Assembly (NCBI RefSeq): GCF_024505085.1
Contig: NZ_JANIBC010000006.1
Span: 1 to 64,000 of the forward strand
Reading direction: 5' to 3'
DNA length: 64,000 nucleotides
DNA from: Parvularcula maris
GTDB taxonomy: Bacteria; Pseudomonadota; Alphaproteobacteria; Caulobacterales; Parvularculaceae
Under the pieces are notes generated by a model. The model did not search any database, was not told where the DNA came from, and saw only the letters and a program-made list of their open reading frames with translations. Positions 18,355 through 29,200 of this stretch are shown one piece after another. Each line of letters begins with the position of its first letter. Position 1 is the stretch's first letter. A program made the translations under genes and the position numbers.

Positions 18355-19642
18355 CTGCGCCGAGCTGCGCCAGCGCCTCAGCCACCCGGCTGCCCCACGC
18401 CAGCTCACGATCTTTGTAGATCTCTCTGCCTTGAAGAGCACCCTGCTCAAGTTCCGATCGCAGGGCTGCGTCGCTGAGAAAACGCCTGATCGCGCCAGTG
18501 AGCGCCTCCCTATCGTCCGCCGGAAAGACCAGCGTGCTCTTCGTCGCCCGTGACGGAGCCACCGAACTGGCGATGACCGGGCAGCCTGCGAGATGTGCCT
18601 CGTGGATCACCCGCGGCAGCCCTTCCAGGAAGCCCGACCTCGTCGGACAGACAAGGCAGGCAGCGCTGGCCATGGCTTCGCCCACAGCCGAACCTTCGCG
18701 CCACCCCTCGACCGATATCCAGTCCTTCGCATCGGCCTTGGCTACCTGTTCCTTCAGCTCCTCCAGCGCTGCGCCGGCACCGAGGAAGCGAAGGCGCAAG
18801 GAGGGGATGTCGGGCTTGAGAAGAAGAGCCGCATGAAGGAGGTCGAAGACGCCCTTGTTCCGCTCGATCCTACCGACGAAGAGCAGATCGCCTGATCGTC
18901 TGCCGCGCGTCTGAGGCGTCGCCGCGCCGTCTTTGGCTTGGGTCACCGAGACCAGAGGTGTCTGGCCGCCGCGCGAGAGCACCGCGACCTGTCTCGCTCC
19001 TACCTCGGACACGGCGATGGTGGCGATCCGGCCCGAGCGCAGCGGCCCTCTCGCCAGCGCCAGTTTCGTTCCATCCCGCAGACCCGGCCTCTCTCTATCG
19101 GGTCGCCAGGGGTTGTTGTGAAAGGACACCACCACCGGGCACGGAAAACTGCCGAGGCTGGGCCAGAACGGGCTCATGCTGAAGATGACCGCGTCCGCTT
19201 GAAAGCGCGCCGCCTGATTGCGCGCATGCCTGGTGATGCGGCGCAAGCCTCGGTAGTGACCGGCCAGACCGCTCCCGCCCGCACCTTTCTCGAACCGGGC
19301 GACGGCGATCTCTCCATGAGGCTCGAGCGCCGTATCGGCCTCCCCTGGGCACAGCATGGCGAGCTCGGCGCTCAGCGCATCGGCGACGTCGAGTAGCTGC
19401 GTAGAGTAGCTGACGGCTGGAGCCTTGGGGTCCACTTCCCCCCGCTCCCAGGCCGCGTAGCTGCCTAGAACATGGTCGGTGGCGGAGACGTAGAGAAGGC
19501 GCAGCGGTCTCTCATCCGGAGCACGGTTCAGCGCACGGATCGCAGGAACGATGTCAGGGGCTATCCGTACGGTACCGCAACGCCCGGTAAGCGGGGCTTC
19601 ATCCACTATCACGTTGCTAGTCTCGATCCCGCCCCTGGCCAC
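18332..19642 (-). CDS. Glycosyltransferase family 4 protein
   Basis: A 436-residue GT-B fold protein. The N-terminal acceptor half begins at about residue 47 ([16 protein letters not shown]). The C-terminal donor-binding half has [17 protein letters not shown] and the retaining EX7E motif in [16 protein letters not shown]. It probably transfers a sugar from a nucleotide donor during cell-surface polysaccharide synthesis, but no acceptor can be named and no polysaccharide genes are nearby. The start is a GTG at 19642; the first 45 residues are poorly characteristic and later GTG codons (19612, 19606) are possible. It lies antisense between rpsB and tsf, an unusual insertion point. Confidence 0.8.
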   Translation of the reverse strand: MARGGIETSNVIVDEAPLTGRCGTVRIAPDIVPAIRALNRAPDERPLRLLYVSATDHVLGSYAAWERGEVDPKAPAVSYSTQLLDVADALSAELAMLCPGEADTALEPHGEIAVARFEKGAGGSGLAGHYRGLRRITRHARNQAARFQADAVIFSMSPFWPSLGSFPCPVVVSFHNNPWRPDRERPGLRDGTKLALARGPLRSGRIATIAVSEVGARQVAVLSRGGQTPLVSVTQAKDGAATPQTRGRRSGDLLFVGRIERNKGVFDLLHAALLLKPDIPSLRLRFLGAGAALEELKEQVAKADAKDWISVEGWREGSAVGEAMASAACLVCPTRSGFLEGLPRVIHEAHLAGCPVIASSVAPSRATKSTLVFPADDREALTGAIRRFLSDAALRSELEQGALQGREIYKDRELAWGSRVAEALAQLGAEKRPEGL

Positions 19643-19717
19643 GAACCTGCCATTTCCCCAAAAAGGTCTGTCTCAGCCCTTTCGGGAAGACATTGCCATA
19701 AACAAGCTAATCCCGGC

Positions 19718-19747
19718 TTGACAACAAGGCGAAGCACGCGGTTATCG
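19718..19747 (+). promoter_or_regulatory. Candidate tsf promoter
   Basis: A consensus -35, TTGACA (19718-19723), is followed after 17-18 bases by a weak -10 (GTTATC/TTATCG at 19741-19747). It lies about 60 bases before the tsf start and would give tsf its own promoter, needed because rpsB is separated from it by an antisense gene. Confidence 0.5.
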
Positions 19748-19807
19748 CTCACCGATCATCGAACACGAAGCGGGCAACTGGGCGCCGCTACCGAGGAGGA
19801 CCGACAC

Positions 19808-20716
19808 ATGGCCGAGATCACCGCCAAGATGGTGAAAGAGCTGCGCGAGATGACCGGCGCAGGCATGATGGATGCGAAGAAGGCGCTCGTCGAGAACGGC
19901 GGCGACAAGGACGCGGCCGTCGACTGGCTGCGCACCAAGGGTCTCGCCAAAGCCGCCAAGAAAGCCGGCCGCACCGCTGCCGACGGCCTTGTCGCCTACG
20001 CGCTGGACGGCACCAAGGGCGCGCTCGTGGAGGTCAACGCCGAGACCGACTTCGTCGCCCGCAACGAGAAGTTCCAGGCCATGGTGCGCGACATCGCCGA
20101 TGTGGCGCTGACCGTGGACGGTGAGACCGACAAGCTGCGCGCCGCCTCCTATCCCGGCGCTGACAAGACCGTCGATGAACAGGTCACTGCCATGGTCGCC
20201 ACCATCGGTGAGAACATGGCCCTGCGCCGCTCCGAGGGCATCTCGGTGAACTCCGGCGTGGTCGTGCCCTACCTGCACACCCCCATCGCCGACCGCGAAG
20301 GCAAGATCGGCGTCCTCGTCGCGCTCGAATCGACCGGCGACAAAGAGGCGCTGGAGGCTGTCGGCAAGCAGGTCGCCATGCACATCGCCGCCGCTCGCCC
20401 CCAGTCGCTGAACATCGAAGGCCTCGACCAAGCCGTCGTCCAGCGCGAGAAGGACGTCCTCTCCGAGCAAGCCAAAGCATCCGGCAAGCCGGACAACATC
20501 ATCGAGAAGATGGTCGAGGGCCGCATCCGCAAGTTCTACGAAGAAAGTGTGCTCCTCGAGCAGATCTTCGTCATCGACGGCGAGACCAAGATCAAGGACG
20601 TGGTCAAGAACGCTGGCGCTGAGCTGAAGGGCTATATCCGCTACGAGCTGGGCGAAGGCATCGAGAAGGAAGAAGACGACTTCGCCGCCGAGGTCGCCAG
20701 CCTCTCCAAAGGCTAA
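19808..20716 (+). CDS. tsf: Translation elongation factor Ts
   Basis: A 302-residue EF-Ts, the guanine nucleotide exchange factor for EF-Tu. The N-terminal UBA-like domain with [19 protein letters not shown] and the TDFVAR core motif ([14 protein letters not shown]) are diagnostic. Start is the ATG at 19808 with GAGGAGGA about seven bases upstream. An intrinsic terminator follows 25 bases after the stop, so tsf is a single-gene unit. Confidence 0.97.
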   Translation: MAEITAKMVKELREMTGAGMMDAKKALVENGGDKDAAVDWLRTKGLAKAAKKAGRTAADGLVAYALDGTKGALVEVNAETDFVARNEKFQAMVRDIADVALTVDGETDKLRAASYPGADKTVDEQVTAMVATIGENMALRRSEGISVNSGVVVPYLHTPIADREGKIGVLVALESTGDKEALEAVGKQVAMHIAAARPQSLNIEGLDQAVVQREKDVLSEQAKASGKPDNIIEKMVEGRIRKFYEESVLLEQIFVIDGETKIKDVVKNAGAELKGYIRYELGEGIEKEEDDFAAEVASLSKG

Positions 20717-20740
20717 GCGCCGCTCTCAATCTCTACGGAA

Positions 20741-20768
20741 AAGCCCGGCCTTCGCGCCGGGCTTTTTT
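20741..20768 (+). terminator. Intrinsic terminator of tsf
   Basis: A 9-bp stem (AAGCCCGGC / GCCGGGCTT) with a 6-base loop and a T run ending at 20768. It lies just after the tsf stop codon. Confidence 0.88.
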
Positions 20769-20820
20769 GTGTAGGGCTCGTAGCATAGCAGTTTGGCAGA
20801 ACAGCCACCACTCAAGACGT

Positions 20821-20935
20821 CTTCCCACGGCGGAGGCGAAGCCGCAGACCGTGGGACCCATCACCTGAAGAAAATGAGGTCGTACCCCTCTAGAAGTTGG
20901 ATCCCACGGATCGCTTCGCGACCATGGGAAACCGC
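20821..20935. repeat. Intergenic repeat family R4, copy 1
   Basis: Begins with CTTCCCACGGCGGAGGCGAA and GACCGTGGGACCCAT and ends with CCCACGG...CCATGGGAAACC, giving nested inverted repeats around TTCCCACGG / CCGTGGGA. A second copy is at 57712-57812. It sits between the convergent 3' ends of tsf and the TetR gene; the remaining bases in the gap show nothing else. Confidence 0.75.
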
Positions 20936-20968
20936 AGCAGATAACACACCGACCTGATTGGAAGGCCC

Positions 20969-21694
20969 CTACCCCTCACCCCGCAGCTTCAGCGCCGAGA
21001 GATGTGCTGCGACCGCCTTCCTGACATCTCGGCTTGCCGAGGGCGTCTCCGGTTTGTCGGCTGTGATCTGGACCTCGCGCACCTCCGCCTGGGGCTGCTG
21101 CGGCGGCTTCTGATCCCCTACCTCCTCGGAGCCGCGAAGAAGGTCCTCCGTCCAGCCCGCCATCACGGCCTTGAACGGAGCCTTGTCGCCGTAGACGCGG
21201 GCCAGGACCAGTGCTCCTTGGATATCCACCACCGCCTTGAGGCCTCGGCGTCTCGCCTCGTCTTCAGGCACGCCAGCTGAGGCGAGAACCTTGCTGATCG
21301 CGCTGATCAAGGAAGAGACCAGGGTCTGCGCGCCCTGCCTCAGGCTCTCGGGGTTACCCGACGGCGTGCCGAAGAGGTTGATGAGGCAGGACTGGCCACC
21401 GTCCCGGTAGAGGGTCCTGAACCCGGCAGCTGCCGCTTCGAGCTTCTCTCTCGGCTCGCCGAGGCCGCGTAGTACCGAGAGGATGCGCTCGTCCACGAAG
21501 CGCACCGTGGAGGCGAGCGCCTCCTCCGCCATGGCTTCCTTGCCCGAGGGGAAACGGTGATAGAGGCTGGCGCGCTTGAGCCCGGTGGCTTCCGACAGTT
21601 TGGTCAAGGAGGCGCCGCCATAGCCCGCCTCCCTAAAGACGGTGCCGATAGCCTCGACCAGCTCGGGTTTGGTGTTCTGCGGCGTCCTGGCCAT
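20969..21694 (-). CDS. TetR/AcrR-family transcriptional regulator
   Basis: A 241-residue regulator. The N-terminal helix-turn-helix (about 10-55) reads [20 protein letters not shown], a standard TetR recognition helix. The ligand domain spans about 60-190, then a Pro/Glu-rich linker and a short basic tail extend it beyond the usual 190-210 residues. Inducer and targets are unknown. It diverges from pyrH, and a partly palindromic site lies just upstream of its start, so it probably represses itself. Confidence 0.85.
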   Translation of the reverse strand: MARTPQNTKPELVEAIGTVFREAGYGGASLTKLSEATGLKRASLYHRFPSGKEAMAEEALASTVRFVDERILSVLRGLGEPREKLEAAAAGFRTLYRDGGQSCLINLFGTPSGNPESLRQGAQTLVSSLISAISKVLASAGVPEDEARRRGLKAVVDIQGALVLARVYGDKAPFKAVMAGWTEDLLRGSEEVGDQKPPQQPQAEVREVQITADKPETPSASRDVRKAVAAHLSALKLRGEG

Positions 21695-21714
21695 CTGCGC
21701 CTCTCCTGCTTGCC

Positions 21715-21729
21715 GAATGATCGGTCATC
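21715..21729. promoter_or_regulatory. Possible TetR operator
   Basis: GAATGATCGGTCATC contains the inverted arms ATGA/TCAT around TCGG, 20 bases upstream of the TetR gene start in the divergent region with pyrH. The arms are short, so this is a tentative operator. Confidence 0.3.
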
Positions 21730-21863
21730 TTTCCCGGCTACACAAGCCGGATAGAGCAACGCGGTCAACGAAGTGGAAAGAGGGAAAGTCGCACCAGATC
21801 GGGTCTCGCAGCGAGCGGGAAAACCTGATAGCGCGCCGCAGCTTCCTCAGGAGAATCCCCATC

Positions 21864-22580
21864 ATGGCCGAACCCACCTACCGCCGCGTCCTTCTCAAGG
21901 TCTCGGGCGAAGCGCTGATGGGCGAACAGGAGTTCGGCCTCGACCTGCCCACCGTCGAGCGGATCGCGGGCGAAGTGAAGGCCGCCACCGAGCTTGGCGT
22001 GCAGGTCTGCATGGTGGTGGGCGGCGGCAACATCTTCCGCGGCCTCTCCATGGCAGCCAGCGGAATGGAGCGCGCCAGCGCCGACTATATGGGCATGCTG
22101 GCCACGGTGATGAACGCCCTCGCCATGCAGAACAGCCTTGAGGCCATCGGCCTCGACACGAGGGTTCTGTCGGCCATCGAGATGCAGTCGATCTGCGAGC
22201 CCTATATCCGCCGCCGGGCCATCCGGCACCTGGAGAAGGGCCGCGTCGTCATCTTCGCCGGCGGCACGGGCAACCCCTTCTTCACCACCGACACCGGCGC
22301 CGCGCTAAGGGCCGCCGAGATGGGCTGCGAAGCGCTCTTCAAGGGCACCCAGGTGGACGGCATCTACTCGGCCGACCCGAAGAAGGACCCCGATGCCGAG
22401 CGCTATGACGAGATCACCTACCGGGACATCCTGACCAAGGACCTGCAGGTCATGGATCAGGCGGCGGTCAGTCTCACGCGGGAGAACGGCATACCCATCG
22501 TGGTCTTCAGCCTGAAGGACGGCATCGTCGGCGCGCTGACGGGACAGGGCAAGTTCACGACGGTGGTGAACGCTTCGTAG
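21864..22580 (+). CDS. pyrH: UMP kinase
   Basis: A 238-residue amino-acid-kinase-fold UMP kinase making UDP. Motifs include [21 protein letters not shown] and [15 protein letters not shown]. Start is the ATG at 21864 with CAGGAGA ten bases upstream; the longer open frame is not protein-like. The stop codon TAG coincides with the first three bases of a dispersed repeat (R5). The usual partner frr is not downstream. Confidence 0.97.
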   Translation: MAEPTYRRVLLKVSGEALMGEQEFGLDLPTVERIAGEVKAATELGVQVCMVVGGGNIFRGLSMAASGMERASADYMGMLATVMNALAMQNSLEAIGLDTRVLSAIEMQSICEPYIRRRAIRHLEKGRVVIFAGGTGNPFFTTDTGAALRAAEMGCEALFKGTQVDGIYSADPKKDPDAERYDEITYRDILTKDLQVMDQAAVSLTRENGIPIVVFSLKDGIVGALTGQGKFTTVVNAS

Positions 22581-22651
22581 GGCGGATTGCGAAGCCATCC
22601 GCCGTTCTCTCATCTTACCCTAAGCGGCGGAAAGCTGCGCGTTCCGCCCTA
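22578..22651. repeat. Intergenic repeat family R5, copy 1
   Basis: A 74-base inverted repeat beginning TAGGGCGGA...GCGAAGCCATCCGCCG and ending CGGCGGAAAGCTGCGCGTTC CGCCCTA. A close copy is at 34090-34165. It fills the gap between the convergent pyrH and pdxH genes, and its first TAG is the pyrH stop codon. The folded RNA could work as a 3' end stabiliser in both directions. Confidence 0.8.
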
Positions 22652-22655
22652 CGGG

Positions 22656-23357
22656 TCAGGGATACAAGATCTCCGTCACCCACTCGTCGCCCTCTCTGGT
22701 GAACCGCTTGCGGTCGTGGAGGCGGAAGGGGCGGTTGACCCAGAACTCGACGCTGCGGGGAACGATCCTGAAGCCGCGCCACCATTCGGGGCGGGGCACC
22801 TCGCGGTCTTCGAACAGCGATTCGAAGTCGTCGATGCGCGTCTTGAGGATGTCCGGCTCGCTCATGGGTCGGGACTGTTGGCTGGCCCAGGCGCCGATGC
22901 GGCTGCCGCGGTCCCGCCGGGCGAAGTAGTCGTCGGCTTCCTTGTCCGAAAGCGGCACGGCCTGCCCCCTCAACCGCACCTGGCGGCGGATCGACTTCCA
23001 GTGAAAGAGAGCCGTGCAGGCCGGGTTGTGGAGGAGCTGCTCACCCTTGGCGCTCTGCATGTTGGTGTAGAAGGTCAGCCCGTGGTCGAGCTCCTTGAGG
23101 AGGACCATGCGAGCATCGGGGGAGCCGTCGCGGTCCACGCTCGCCACGCACATGGCGTTGGGGTCGTTGATTTCATGCTTGCGCGCAAGCTTTAGCCAGT
23201 CGCTGAGGATGGTGAGCGGGTCCTGCTCCTCGCCGAACACGTCGCCCTGATCGTCCTCGACGCCGAACGCTTCTTGCGCCTTGGCCTCCTCGGCATAGTC
23301 CTCCGCCGTAGGGGTGGCGGGGATGAGGTCGTCGGTGTCGCTCGGCTGGTCGGTCAT
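22656..23357 (-). CDS. pdxH: Pyridoxamine 5'-phosphate oxidase
   Basis: A 233-residue FMN enzyme that oxidises PNP or PMP to pyridoxal phosphate. Motifs include ARMVLLKELDHGLTFYTN for FMN binding, ALFHWKSIRRQVRLRG, and the C-terminal WWRGFRIVP..EFWVNRPFRLHDR. The first 40 residues are an acidic extension not seen in E. coli PdxH. It is transcribed away from the divergent aroC. Confidence 0.96.
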   Translation of the reverse strand: MTDQPSDTDDLIPATPTAEDYAEEAKAQEAFGVEDDQGDVFGEEQDPLTILSDWLKLARKHEINDPNAMCVASVDRDGSPDARMVLLKELDHGLTFYTNMQSAKGEQLLHNPACTALFHWKSIRRQVRLRGQAVPLSDKEADDYFARRDRGSRIGAWASQQSRPMSEPDILKTRIDDFESLFEDREVPRPEWWRGFRIVPRSVEFWVNRPFRLHDRKRFTREGDEWVTEILYP

Positions 23358-23426
23358 GGCGCCCGCTTAGATGCAAGTGAGATGCCCCGCTATCCCCGCC
23401 GTGCAAAGCAGGGCTAGAAGGCTGTC

Positions 23427-24539
23427 ATGTCGCATAACAGTTTCGGGCACCTCTTCCGCGTCACCACCTGGGGTGAGAGCCACGGGCCAGCACTAGGCTG
23501 CGTCATCGACGGCTGCCCGCCCCTCATCCCCTTCGATCTGGCCCGCGTGCAGGACGCGCTGGACCGTAGGAAGCCGGGTCAGTCGCGCTTCGTGACCCAG
23601 CGCCGCGAGGACGACCGGGTCAAGGTTCTCTCCGGCGTCTTCGAAGACGACCGAACGGACGGTCTAGTGACGACGGGTACGCCGATCAGCCTGATGATCG
23701 AGAACACCGACCAGCGCTCGAAGGACTACAGCGCCATCCGGGATACCTACCGACCAGGGCATGCGGACCTGACCTACCAGCAGAAATACGGCATTCGCGA
23801 CTATCGAGGCGGCGGCAGATCGTCGGCGAGGGAGACAGCCGCTCGAGTGGCGGCTGGGGCGGTCGCTCAGATGGTTTTGGAACGCTTGTTCGGACAAGTG
23901 CAGATCAGAGCCGGGCTTGTCTCGATCGGTCGGTCTACTACGGAGAAGCGGGATTGGGCGGCGGTCTCCGCCAACCCCTTCTTCTGCCCCGACGCCGAGA
24001 AGGCGAAAGATTGGGAGGCTCTCATCGACGAGACCCGGAAGGCTGGCGACAGCCTGGGCGGCATCGTCGAGGTCGAAGCGGCCGGCTTTCCGCCCGGTCT
24101 AGGCGCACCGGTCTATGGCAAGCTCGACCAGGACATCGCCTCGGCACTGATGTCGATCAACGCGGCCAAAGGGGTAGAGATCGGCGACGGCATGGAGGCC
24201 GGGCGCCTCAAGGGGACCGAGAACGCCGACGAGATGCGCATGGTAGACGGTCAGGTGACCTACCAGTCGAACCACGTAGGGGGCGTGCTCGGCGGTATCA
24301 GCACCGGCGCACCGATCGTTGCGCGGGTGGCGATCAAGCCGACCTCCTCGATCCTGACTCCGACCCGCTCGGTAACGAAGGACGGGGCGGACACCGAAGT
24401 GGTGACCAAAGGCCGTCACGACCCCTGCGTCGCCATCCGTGCTGTGCCGGTGGTCGAGGCGATGATGGCGATCGTGCTGGCTGACCACGCGCTGAGGCAC
24501 CGTGGTCAGGTGGGCGGATTTGGCGGGGTGGGTAAGTAG
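23427..24539 (+). CDS. aroC: Chorismate synthase
   Basis: A 370-residue enzyme that converts EPSP to chorismate using reduced FMN, the last shared step of aromatic amino acid synthesis. Signatures: [16 protein letters not shown] at the N-terminus, [19 protein letters not shown] in the middle, and [17 protein letters not shown] at the C-terminus. It stands alone, with its 3' end facing the alkaline phosphatase gene across an R2 repeat. Confidence 0.97.
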   Translation: MSHNSFGHLFRVTTWGESHGPALGCVIDGCPPLIPFDLARVQDALDRRKPGQSRFVTQRREDDRVKVLSGVFEDDRTDGLVTTGTPISLMIENTDQRSKDYSAIRDTYRPGHADLTYQQKYGIRDYRGGGRSSARETAARVAAGAVAQMVLERLFGQVQIRAGLVSIGRSTTEKRDWAAVSANPFFCPDAEKAKDWEALIDETRKAGDSLGGIVEVEAAGFPPGLGAPVYGKLDQDIASALMSINAAKGVEIGDGMEAGRLKGTENADEMRMVDGQVTYQSNHVGGVLGGISTGAPIVARVAIKPTSSILTPTRSVTKDGADTEVVTKGRHDPCVAIRAVPVVEAMMAIVLADHALRHRGQVGGFGGVGK

Positions 24540-24562
24540 CAAGCTAGCTCGCCACAACTAAT

Positions 24563-24692
24563 CTCTCCCTTGGGAGAGATCGACCATCTACGATCTCGAG
24601 TAAGGGCGAGTAGCGGACAAAGGTTGGGCAACGAATGCCGTCACCCAAAACCTGACCTGGTCAGGTTTTGACCTTTCCCGGAGGGAGAGGTG
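24563..24692. repeat. Intergenic repeat family R2, copy 1
   Basis: Composite element: an outer hairpin CTCTCCCTTGGGAGAG, GATCTCGAGTAAGGGCGAG, an inner part with TCACCCAAAACC, and a second hairpin TTTCCCGGAGGGAGAGG. It includes a further inverted repeat AACCTGACCTGGTCAGGTT. Copies lie at 40893-41024, 47511-47652 and 55517-55664. Here it separates convergent aroC and alkaline phosphatase. Confidence 0.75.
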
Positions 24693-24704
24693 GACGCCTC
24701 ACTG

Positions 24705-26174
24705 CTACTTCCGCAGCGCATCCTCCATCACGTAGTAGATATAGCTCTGCTCGTGCACGCCGGTCAGGAGGTGCGCTCCCGGCCCCTTGGCGTAAATGGC
24801 CACGTCCTGGCCGCCGTGTGTTTCGCCGTAGAGAGGGATCGCTGCCTGCTGGCGGTGCTCGGGGCGGGCGACCTCGTCATCGGTGAGGAAGGGGCGGCCG
24901 GGGTCACCGTCCTTGGTGGCGGTGCCGCTGCGTGCGCCTGGGCCGTTGGCGTAGGAGAGCGTGGCGTAGGGCCGCTGGTCGCGGGCCTGCTCTGGCAGCT
25001 CCAGCGGTTCGCCATCGGGGCCGACGCCGCGCACGAGGCCCATGATGGGGTTGCCGCGTCGGGGATAGCCTTGAAACGCCATGGTGTGGCCGTGATCGGC
25101 GGTGACGATGATCAGCGTTTCTTCCGCATCGGTCATCTCCAGCGCGACCTTCACCGCATCGTCGAAAGCGATGGTGTCGACGAGCGCGCGGTAGGCGTTG
25201 CCGCCGTGATGGGCGTGATCGACGCGGCCGCCCTCCACCATCAGAAAGAAGCCGTCCCGGTCCTTGGACAGCCGCTCGATGGCGAAGCCGGTCATCTCGG
25301 CGAGCGACGGCTCGTCGGCCTCCTCTCTCCGGCGGTCATGCTCGTACATCATGTGGCTGGGCTCGAAGAGGCCGAGCACGCGGTCGCGGCCACCTGCCTC
25401 CATCAGTTCCGAAGCGGTGGTGACCGTCTTGTGCCGACGGGAGATGCCGCGCCAGGCCGCCATCAGATCCTTCGCGTCCTCACGGGCACCGGTCTGGCGC
25501 TCGTTCTCGGGGTCTTGAGTGGCCTCGGGGAGGAAGTTGCGGCGCCCTCCCCCGAGCGCGACCAGCAGGTCGTAGCTGCGGCCAGCCTCGATGAGCTGGC
25601 TGGCGATGTCGGTGCAGCCTTCGGCATCCTCGGGCAGGTCGCCGTCGTTCTCCCAATCCCGGCTCGGCGAGCTGGCATAGAGGGTGGCGGGGGTCGCGTG
25701 GGTGATCCGCGCCGTCGAGATCACGCCTGAGCTGCGCCCCGTCTCCTGGGCGAGCTCGAGAATGCTGGGCAGGCGCTTGCCCTCTGCGCTCGCGCAATCG
25801 CCGGGGGTGACGGTCTGGTCCACATTGATGACCCCGGCCTTGGTCTTGTGGCCGGTCATGATCGCCGTCGCCGTGCCCGCGCTGTCGGGCACCTGGACAT
25901 TGGTGTTGTAGGTCTTCGCGAAGCCCGTGAAGGGCAGGCTCTCGAAGGTGAGAAGGTGCTCTTCACCCGAGCCGCCGAGCTGCTGCCCGGCCAAAATACG
26001 AGCGGCGGTCGAGGTGGTCACGTCCATGCCGTCGGCGATGAAGAGGATGACGTTCTTCGCCGGACCCTCGACCACGCGCTCTTCCTTGGCGGCGGCCAAG
26101 GCGGCGCGGCCGTCCGCTTCCCAGTCCGTGACGTTTGCGGCTGCCTGCATGGCGAGCGCTGCCAGAATGTCCAT
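24705..26174 (-). CDS. Alkaline phosphatase (PhoA family)
   Basis: A 489-residue phosphomonoesterase. The catalytic serine is Ser98 in VPDSAGTATAIMTG; metal ligands are seen in ILFIADGMD, VTADHGHT and GETHGGQDVAIYAKG. It should release phosphate in the periplasm. The frame is open to 26279, but the ATG at 26174 with GGGAGG upstream is preferred. The N-terminus (MDILAALAMQAAAN) is only a weak export signal, so the exact start or export route is uncertain. It diverges from the alpha-2-macroglobulin operon over 84 bases. No Pho box was recognised. Confidence 0.92.
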   Translation of the reverse strand: MDILAALAMQAAANVTDWEADGRAALAAAKEERVVEGPAKNVILFIADGMDVTTSTAARILAGQQLGGSGEEHLLTFESLPFTGFAKTYNTNVQVPDSAGTATAIMTGHKTKAGVINVDQTVTPGDCASAEGKRLPSILELAQETGRSSGVISTARITHATPATLYASSPSRDWENDGDLPEDAEGCTDIASQLIEAGRSYDLLVALGGGRRNFLPEATQDPENERQTGAREDAKDLMAAWRGISRRHKTVTTASELMEAGGRDRVLGLFEPSHMMYEHDRRREEADEPSLAEMTGFAIERLSKDRDGFFLMVEGGRVDHAHHGGNAYRALVDTIAFDDAVKVALEMTDAEETLIIVTADHGHTMAFQGYPRRGNPIMGLVRGVGPDGEPLELPEQARDQRPYATLSYANGPGARSGTATKDGDPGRPFLTDDEVARPEHRQQAAIPLYGETHGGQDVAIYAKGPGAHLLTGVHEQSYIYYVMEDALRK

Positions 26175-26258
26175 GGATCGACCCTCCCGAAATGTCCGGC
26201 CCGCTTCCCCCAAAGCGCCCGCTATGGCAACGATGGGAAGGCCAGGGAGGGCGGAGAA

Positions 26259-29200
26259 ATGATGAAATTTTTGCGGCAATGGGCGGTGCTGGCCGCCGTC
26301 GCAGCGCTCGTCTCCTGCGGCGATCCGAACGAGCGTTCTTCGGGTGCGGGCGGTGAGCGCAATAGCGAGCGCGGAGAAGCAAGTGTTTCGTCCGCCCCCG
26401 CGCCTGAAGAGGAGAGGGAAGAAGACCTCCCCTTCGCCTTCCTCCGTACCGAAGTCTTATCCGGTTCCCGTCAGCCCACCCTCTGCCTCGTCTTCTCCGA
26501 ACTTCTCGACAGCACGAGAGACTACGAGCCCTATGTCGCCATCGACCGCGAGGTTGCGCTCGCAGCGAAGGACAAGACGCTCTGCGTCGAAGGGCTGTCC
26601 TATGGCGAGGAGGCTACCCTGACCCTCCGGGCGGGGCTTCCCTCACGCGAGGGCGAGGAGCTGGCGAGGGACGAAGAGGTCACCCTCACCTTCTCCGACC
26701 GCCCGCCCGTGGTGCAGTTCGCCGGGAGCGGCATCGTTCTTCCCAGGGACGGCGCAGGCGGCGTCGGTGTTCAGACCATCAATGTGGACGAGGTGGCCGT
26801 CGCCATCACCCGCCTCAACGACCGGGCGCTGACCCTCAGGCGGATCACCGAGGGCTATGCGGGGGGCGAGGGCGTCTACCAGTACGTCCCCTTCGACGAG
26901 CGGCCGGGGGAGCTGGGCGATCCGATCTTCGAGGGCACGCTTCTCACCGAGGGTCCCCGCAACACGCTTACCACAACGCTTCTGCCCATCGAAGAGAGCC
27001 TCGGCGAGCTCGAAGCGGGCGCCTACTATATCGAGCTCGAGGACCAGGCTGCCTTAGAACGGGGTGAGAACCAACCGGCGCGGGCAGCTCGCTGGGTGGT
27101 GGTCACGGACCTCGCCATGACGGCCTACCGGAGCCAGGGCAGCCTCGACGTGGTGCTCCGCTCCCTGAGCAATGCCTCCCCCATGGGAGGGGTGCAGGTC
27201 CGGCTCGTGGCGCAGTCGAACGAGGTGCTGGCGACCGAGCGGAGCAACCGGCAGGGCCGGGTCACCTTCCCCGCGCCCCTGCTGCGCGGCGAAGAGGGCA
27301 ACCGGCCCAAGCTGATCGTGGCGGAGAGCCGAGGCGGCGAGTTCGCCTTTCTCGACCTCGACCGTGCCCCGCTGGACCTCTCCGCGCTCGATGTGGGGGG
27401 CAGGATGCCTGCCGAGGGCACTGAAGCCTTCGTCACTACCGAGCGCGGCGTCTACCGACCGGGCGAGACGGTCCATCTGACAGCCCTTCTGCGGGACGAG
27501 GCTGGCAGGGCGAGCGATGGCCAGCCGGGCCACATCGTCGTGCTGCGGCCCAACGGCACCGAGCAGCAGCGCCTTCCTATTCAGCGCTGGACCAGGGCGG
27601 GCAGCGTGGTGCGGGACATCATGCTGCCTGAGGCTGCGAGCCGGGGGCGTTGGCAGGCGGTGGTCGAGCTCGAAGGGCTCGGGAAGGTCGGCGCGGTCAG
27701 CTTCTCCGTGGACGACTTCGTACCCCAGCGCCTCGCGCTCGATCTGTCGGCGGATGACGCGCCCTTGGGCCTGGACGAAGACAGGACCATCAGGGCGGAC
27801 GCCCGCTTCCTCTACGGGGCGCCGGGCAGCGGCCTCAGGGTCTTCGGCACGGTGCGGGTCGAGGAGGACCCACGTCCGTTCCAGGACTTCGAGGCGTACG
27901 GTTTCGGCCTCCACGACGAGCCCTTTCGCGGCAAGCTGATCGAACTCGGCACGCAGACCACGGACGGTGCGGGTACGGCGGACCTGACGATCGAAGGGGG
28001 CGCGCTGCCCAAGATGGCAGCCGCTCCCTTGCGGCTGCGGACCGTCATCCGCGTGGAGGAGCCTGGTGGCCGTGCGGTCCAGGACGATCTCCGCATCCCC
28101 TACCGCCCGGCGGCCTTCTATCCGGGCATCAAGCCGCGCTTCGAAGGGACGGTGCCGCGTGGCGGGGCCGCAGGCTTCGACATCGTGGCGGTCGGGCCGG
28201 ACGGCGCCCTTCAGCAGGAGGAGCTGGCCTACCGCCTGGTACGCCGGGACTTCGACTATGACTGGTATCAGGAGAGGGGCGGCAGGTGGCGCTGGCGCCG
28301 CTTCGAGCGTCTGGTTCCGGTGGCGGACGGGTTGATCGAGACGATTACGGAAGAGGCCGTACCCCTCGACACGCGCGGCCTGCCCTGGGGCGACTACGTG
28401 CTGACGCTGGCTCAGGAAGGCCGCGACCTCTCAAGCTACGGTTTCTACGTGGGCTATGGCGGTCGGACGGAAAGCGGTACCCCCGCCCCCGATCAGGTCC
28501 GCGTCTGGGTCTCGGATGAAGCACCAGCGATCGGCGAAGACGTCACCGTCTCCATCGTCGCCCCCTATGCAGGCCGCGGCGAGGTCGCCGTGGCCGCGGG
28601 CGAGATCGTCGAGATCAGACCGTTCGTAACTGACGGCTCGGGTTTTGCCGAGATCACTCTGACGGCCAGTGACGATTGGGACCGGGGCGCCTATCTCCTC
28701 GCCAGCGTCTTCACCGAGAGGGAGCCCGGCGTGGTCCCCGTTCCTCGGCGGGCGGTCGGCGCGGTCTATGTTCCCCTCGACCGAAGCCGGAGGGAGCGGG
28801 AGGTGCGCATCGAAGCGCCGCGCCTCATTCGGCCCGGCCAGAAGGCGACCCTCACGGTCCTCAGTCCGGGGAGCAGCCGAAAACCGATCTACGCCGCTAT
28901 CGCTGCCGTCGATGAGGGCATCCTGGCGCTGACCAAGTACGAGACCCCCGACCCCGCCGAGGCTCTGTTCGGCAAGCCCCGCCTGGTCACGAGCATCTAT
29001 GACGACTACGGAAGGGTGCTCGACCCCGATACCGGGCAGCTCGGCGAGCTGCGCTCGGGCGGTGATGCGATTGGCGGGGCGGGGCTCAGCGTGGTGCCGA
29101 CCAAGACCGTGGCGCTTTTCTCAGGCCCCATCGAGCTGACGACCGGCGGCGCCTACCCCTCCCCCAGCGCGACTTTCGAGCTCGACATCCCCGACTTCGC

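Noticed and set aside
25848-26258. N-terminal extension of the alpha-2-macroglobulin frame to 25848
   Set aside because: The added part overlaps the alkaline phosphatase gene antisense, and the ATG at 26259 opens on a lipoprotein signal with a good ribosome-binding site.
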